From contig NW_004457435.1 of assembly GCF_000313135.1 (NCBI RefSeq), positions 118,936-171,653 on the forward strand: a DNA stretch of 52,718 nucleotides, written 5' to 3'. Made by a program: the position numbers and the translations under genes. The notes below the pieces were generated by a model. The model made no database searches. It saw nothing but the letters and a program-made list of their open reading frames with translations, and had not been told where the DNA came from. The DNA is from Acanthamoeba castellanii str. Neff. Its lineage: Eukaryota > Discosea > Longamoebia > Acanthamoebidae. Position 1 is the first letter of the stretch. Every line of letters starts with the position of its first letter. Positions 50,713 through 52,718 of the stretch are shown piece after piece.

Positions 50713-52718
50713 TCAGGGGTTGACGATAGCGGCGAGCTGCTGGTGTTGGTTGATCATCAGCTCGAACGCGTTGTTGACCTTCTCCAGCTGCAGCGAGTAC
50801 TCGATCGTCTCCTGCTTCGGCCTACAATCACATTGTTTGGTTACATCAAGCTTCGTTAGAACGCAACGCCGGCCTGGAGAACGTGATCGTCGCAACTGAC
50901 GATGATGATTGTGAAGGTGAAGGCGATGATGATGATGATGACGTACCGACAGAGATTGGGCGAGAAGACGATGGAGATGTTGGAGCTGGTCATCTTGCTC
51001 TGCTCGGAGTACTGGAGGTACTTGTTGAGGTACCGCAGCAGCCAGAAGAGCAGCTGCAGGTTGCACTTGGGGAGGCCCTTGAGCAGCTTGGCCATCTCGG
51101 CCAGCGTCTTCTCCGTCGCCTCGGGCGTGTGGCTCGCCATCAGACGCAGCACCGGGTCGTACAGCCCGTACGTCAGCAGCGGCTCCGGCATCTCCCTATA
51201 TAAGCTCACGTCAGTGTCGTGCGTCGTGTGCGTGTCGTGCGTCGTGTGCGCGTGCGCGTCGCGTGCGTGTGCGTGTGCATGTTCGTGTGCGTGCGCGGTA
51301 CCTGAAGAAGAGTTTGAAGACGCTGGAGACGTCGTGCACGTTGCTCATGGCGAGGTTGACGTCGTCCTCCTTGCCGATGCCGGCTCGGTCGATGGTGTCG
51401 CGCAGGAAGTTGATGTTGGAAATGTTCCCCGAAATCCTGAAGATGCCCACTATCTCGTAGGCTGATGCGACCGAATAGGAGTTAAAAAACAAGAGGTGGC
51501 CGGGTCGGACCTAAAAAAAAGAGCGAAGAACGAATGTAAGAAAAAACGAAGCGAAAGCGAACCTTTGGCGGCTTCGAGGTGGGCCGCAAGGCGCTCGACG
51601 ATGGCCGGCACGCCCGACTTCGTGTCGCACAACCGGGACAGCGGGGCGCCGAAAATCTTGGTCTTCTCGTAGTAACCGATCGTGCGCTTCAGCTCCGTCA
51701 CCCACACCACCTACCACCAATCGCCCGTCAATTTGCATGTGCGTGTGCGGTCGTGTGCGGTGGTGCGTGTGCGGTGGTGCGTGTGCGGTCGTGTCGTGCG
51801 TACCTTTTCGATGAGAGTGGGAATGGCGAAGACGTATCTGCGGTTGTTCTGGGTGAGGGCGATGGGGAAGCTGTCCGACGAGTCGGCCAGCTCCTCGAGC
51901 TTGGTCTGGTCCATGTCGAGCCGGTCGATCACCTTGTAGCCGCCCTTGGCCGACCGCGTCACCAACAGAATGTCGTTGAACGCAAACAAGTAACCCTAGC
52001 GCACGACACGCACGACACGCACGACACGCACGGAGGAGGTGAGCCGGTGGTGTGAAGGTGGTCGAACAGCACTGTGCTGTACCTTGCGCTCCTTGTCCTT
52101 CTTCTTTTTCTCCTTCTCGGCGGGCTGGCTGATGATGATGCACGGGCCGTCCTTCACCACCCGGCGCTGGTGGTCGCTCGCAATCAGCAGCTGCGGCTTG
52201 TCCTGTGTTGTCCGTGTGCGGTGGCGCGCGTGCGTGTGCGTGTGCGGTGGCGCGTGTGCGGTGAGAGTGGGCTCCTAGGCTCTGTAGAAAGAGAGAAAAG
52301 AAAGAAAGAAAAGACCTTTTCCTTGAGGAGCTTGTCTTGGATGGCCTGCATGTTGCGGATGTTGTCGGCCGAGGCGATGCAGTCCCGAATGTACCGCGAC
52401 GTGCCCGAAATGATGGAGAAGCAGTGCGACAGCGAACGATGGTCCTTGTGTCCCACGGGCGTGCTATCCACCAGCGACTTAGCACACGCACACGCACACG
52501 CACACGCACGCACACGCACACGCACACATGGCACGCACGCACGCGGAACACGTCAGCATCAACGGCGTGAAACAGGAAGAGCAAGTGGGCGTACCATGAT
52601 GAGGGTCTCGTAGCCGGCGATGTGGTTGAGCGGCGTGGACAAGAGGCCGTGCAGGTCCACATACACATTTCGCTTCTGAAGCTCGACATAGATCTGAACA
52701 TTCCACGAATTCATGAGC
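50713..52718 (-). CDS. RhoGEF-PH-RhoGAP protein (5' end beyond window)
   Basis: Multi-domain regulator of Rho-family GTPases at the plasma membrane or cortex; only the C-terminal part is in the window. The first visible exon, ELQKRNVYVDLHGLLSTPLN then HIAGYETLIM, looks like the end of a DH (RhoGEF) domain. SLVDSTPVGHKDHRSLSHCF and YIRDCIASADNIRNMQAIQD give its last helices. A PH domain follows (KPQLLIASDHQRRVVKDGPC, GYLFAFNDILLVTRSAKGGY, VVWVTELKRTIGYYEKTKIF). Then comes a complete RhoGAP domain: FGAPLSRLCDTKSGVPAIVE, YEIVGIFRISGNISNINFLR (with the arginine finger in FRISG), EMPEPLLTYGLYDPVLRL, LQLLFWLLRYLNKYLQYSEQ and SSNISIVFSPNLCR. It ends QLAAIVNP at TGA 50715-50713. GEF and GAP activity in one chain is common in Amoebozoa. 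Introns alternate between TG-rich and CA-rich. Confidence 0.88.

Overview
This is nuclear DNA of a free-living amoeba, most likely Acanthamoeba or a close relative. Exons are GC-rich, and nearly every gene is broken by several introns of about 55-120 bp. Most introns open with GTACGT/GTACG-type donors, are stuffed with CA, TG, GACAC or GTGTC simple repeats, and close with CAG or TAG. Genes lie on both strands with very short spacers, for example 77 bp between two convergent genes. The protein mix (TKL kinase, RCC1, CapZ, Clu, RhoGEF-RhoGAP, ependymin-like, PRM10/ThrE) fits Amoebozoa. I found no tRNA, rRNA, CRISPR or intact transposon. Gene models were built by hand from splice sites and reading phase; where I worked out every exon, the total length closes in frame.

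Layout, left to right. 1-7.4 kb: a TKL kinase (5' end inside, 3' end outside the window), a CH-domain cytoskeletal protein, and CPSF73, the pre-mRNA 3'-end endonuclease. 7.5-14.2 kb: a RING-GIMAP-type GTPase-membrane anchor fusion and a Clu-like protein with a Lys/Glu tail. 14.4-19.3 kb: an ankyrin gene with an apparent frameshift, a 68-residue endosulfine homologue, a TPR protein, TspO and acyl-CoA-binding protein. 19.3-20.6 kb: largely non-coding, with a decayed Cache-like fragment. 20.6-26.5 kb: a GFO/IDH/MocA oxidoreductase, a coiled-coil protein and an RCC1-repeat protein. 26.7-28.1 kb: the first ubiquitin-like/NZF zinc-finger protein. 28.2-37.4 kb: long-chain acyl-CoA synthetase, a secreted ependymin-like protein and a PRM10/ThrE-type exporter. 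37.4-39.5 kb: a CpG-free 556-bp segment and an intronless GST. 39.5-46.2 kb: an atypical SDR with a zinc ribbon, a Rieske protein and the second ubiquitin-like/NZF protein. 46.2-52.7 kb: a small gene, an F-box protein with an Arf-like C-terminal half, CapZ alpha and a RhoGEF-PH-RhoGAP protein cut by the window end.

The genes do not form one pathway. Several themes recur. Ubiquitin-related proteins are numerous: the RING fusion, the F-box fusion and two UBL-NZF paralogues of equal length. Fatty-acyl and mitochondrial metabolism (ACSL, ACBP, TspO, Rieske) and actin/Rho control (CH protein, CapZ, RhoGEF-GAP) are also represented. The most novel items are the UBL-NZF pair, one of which ends in an almost unaltered ubiquitin tail; the RING-GIMAP fusion; the F-box-pseudo-Arf fusion; the endosulfine with FDSAEW in place of FDSGDY; and two intron-level patterns, complementary repeats flanking exons and C-tracts just after 5' splice sites.
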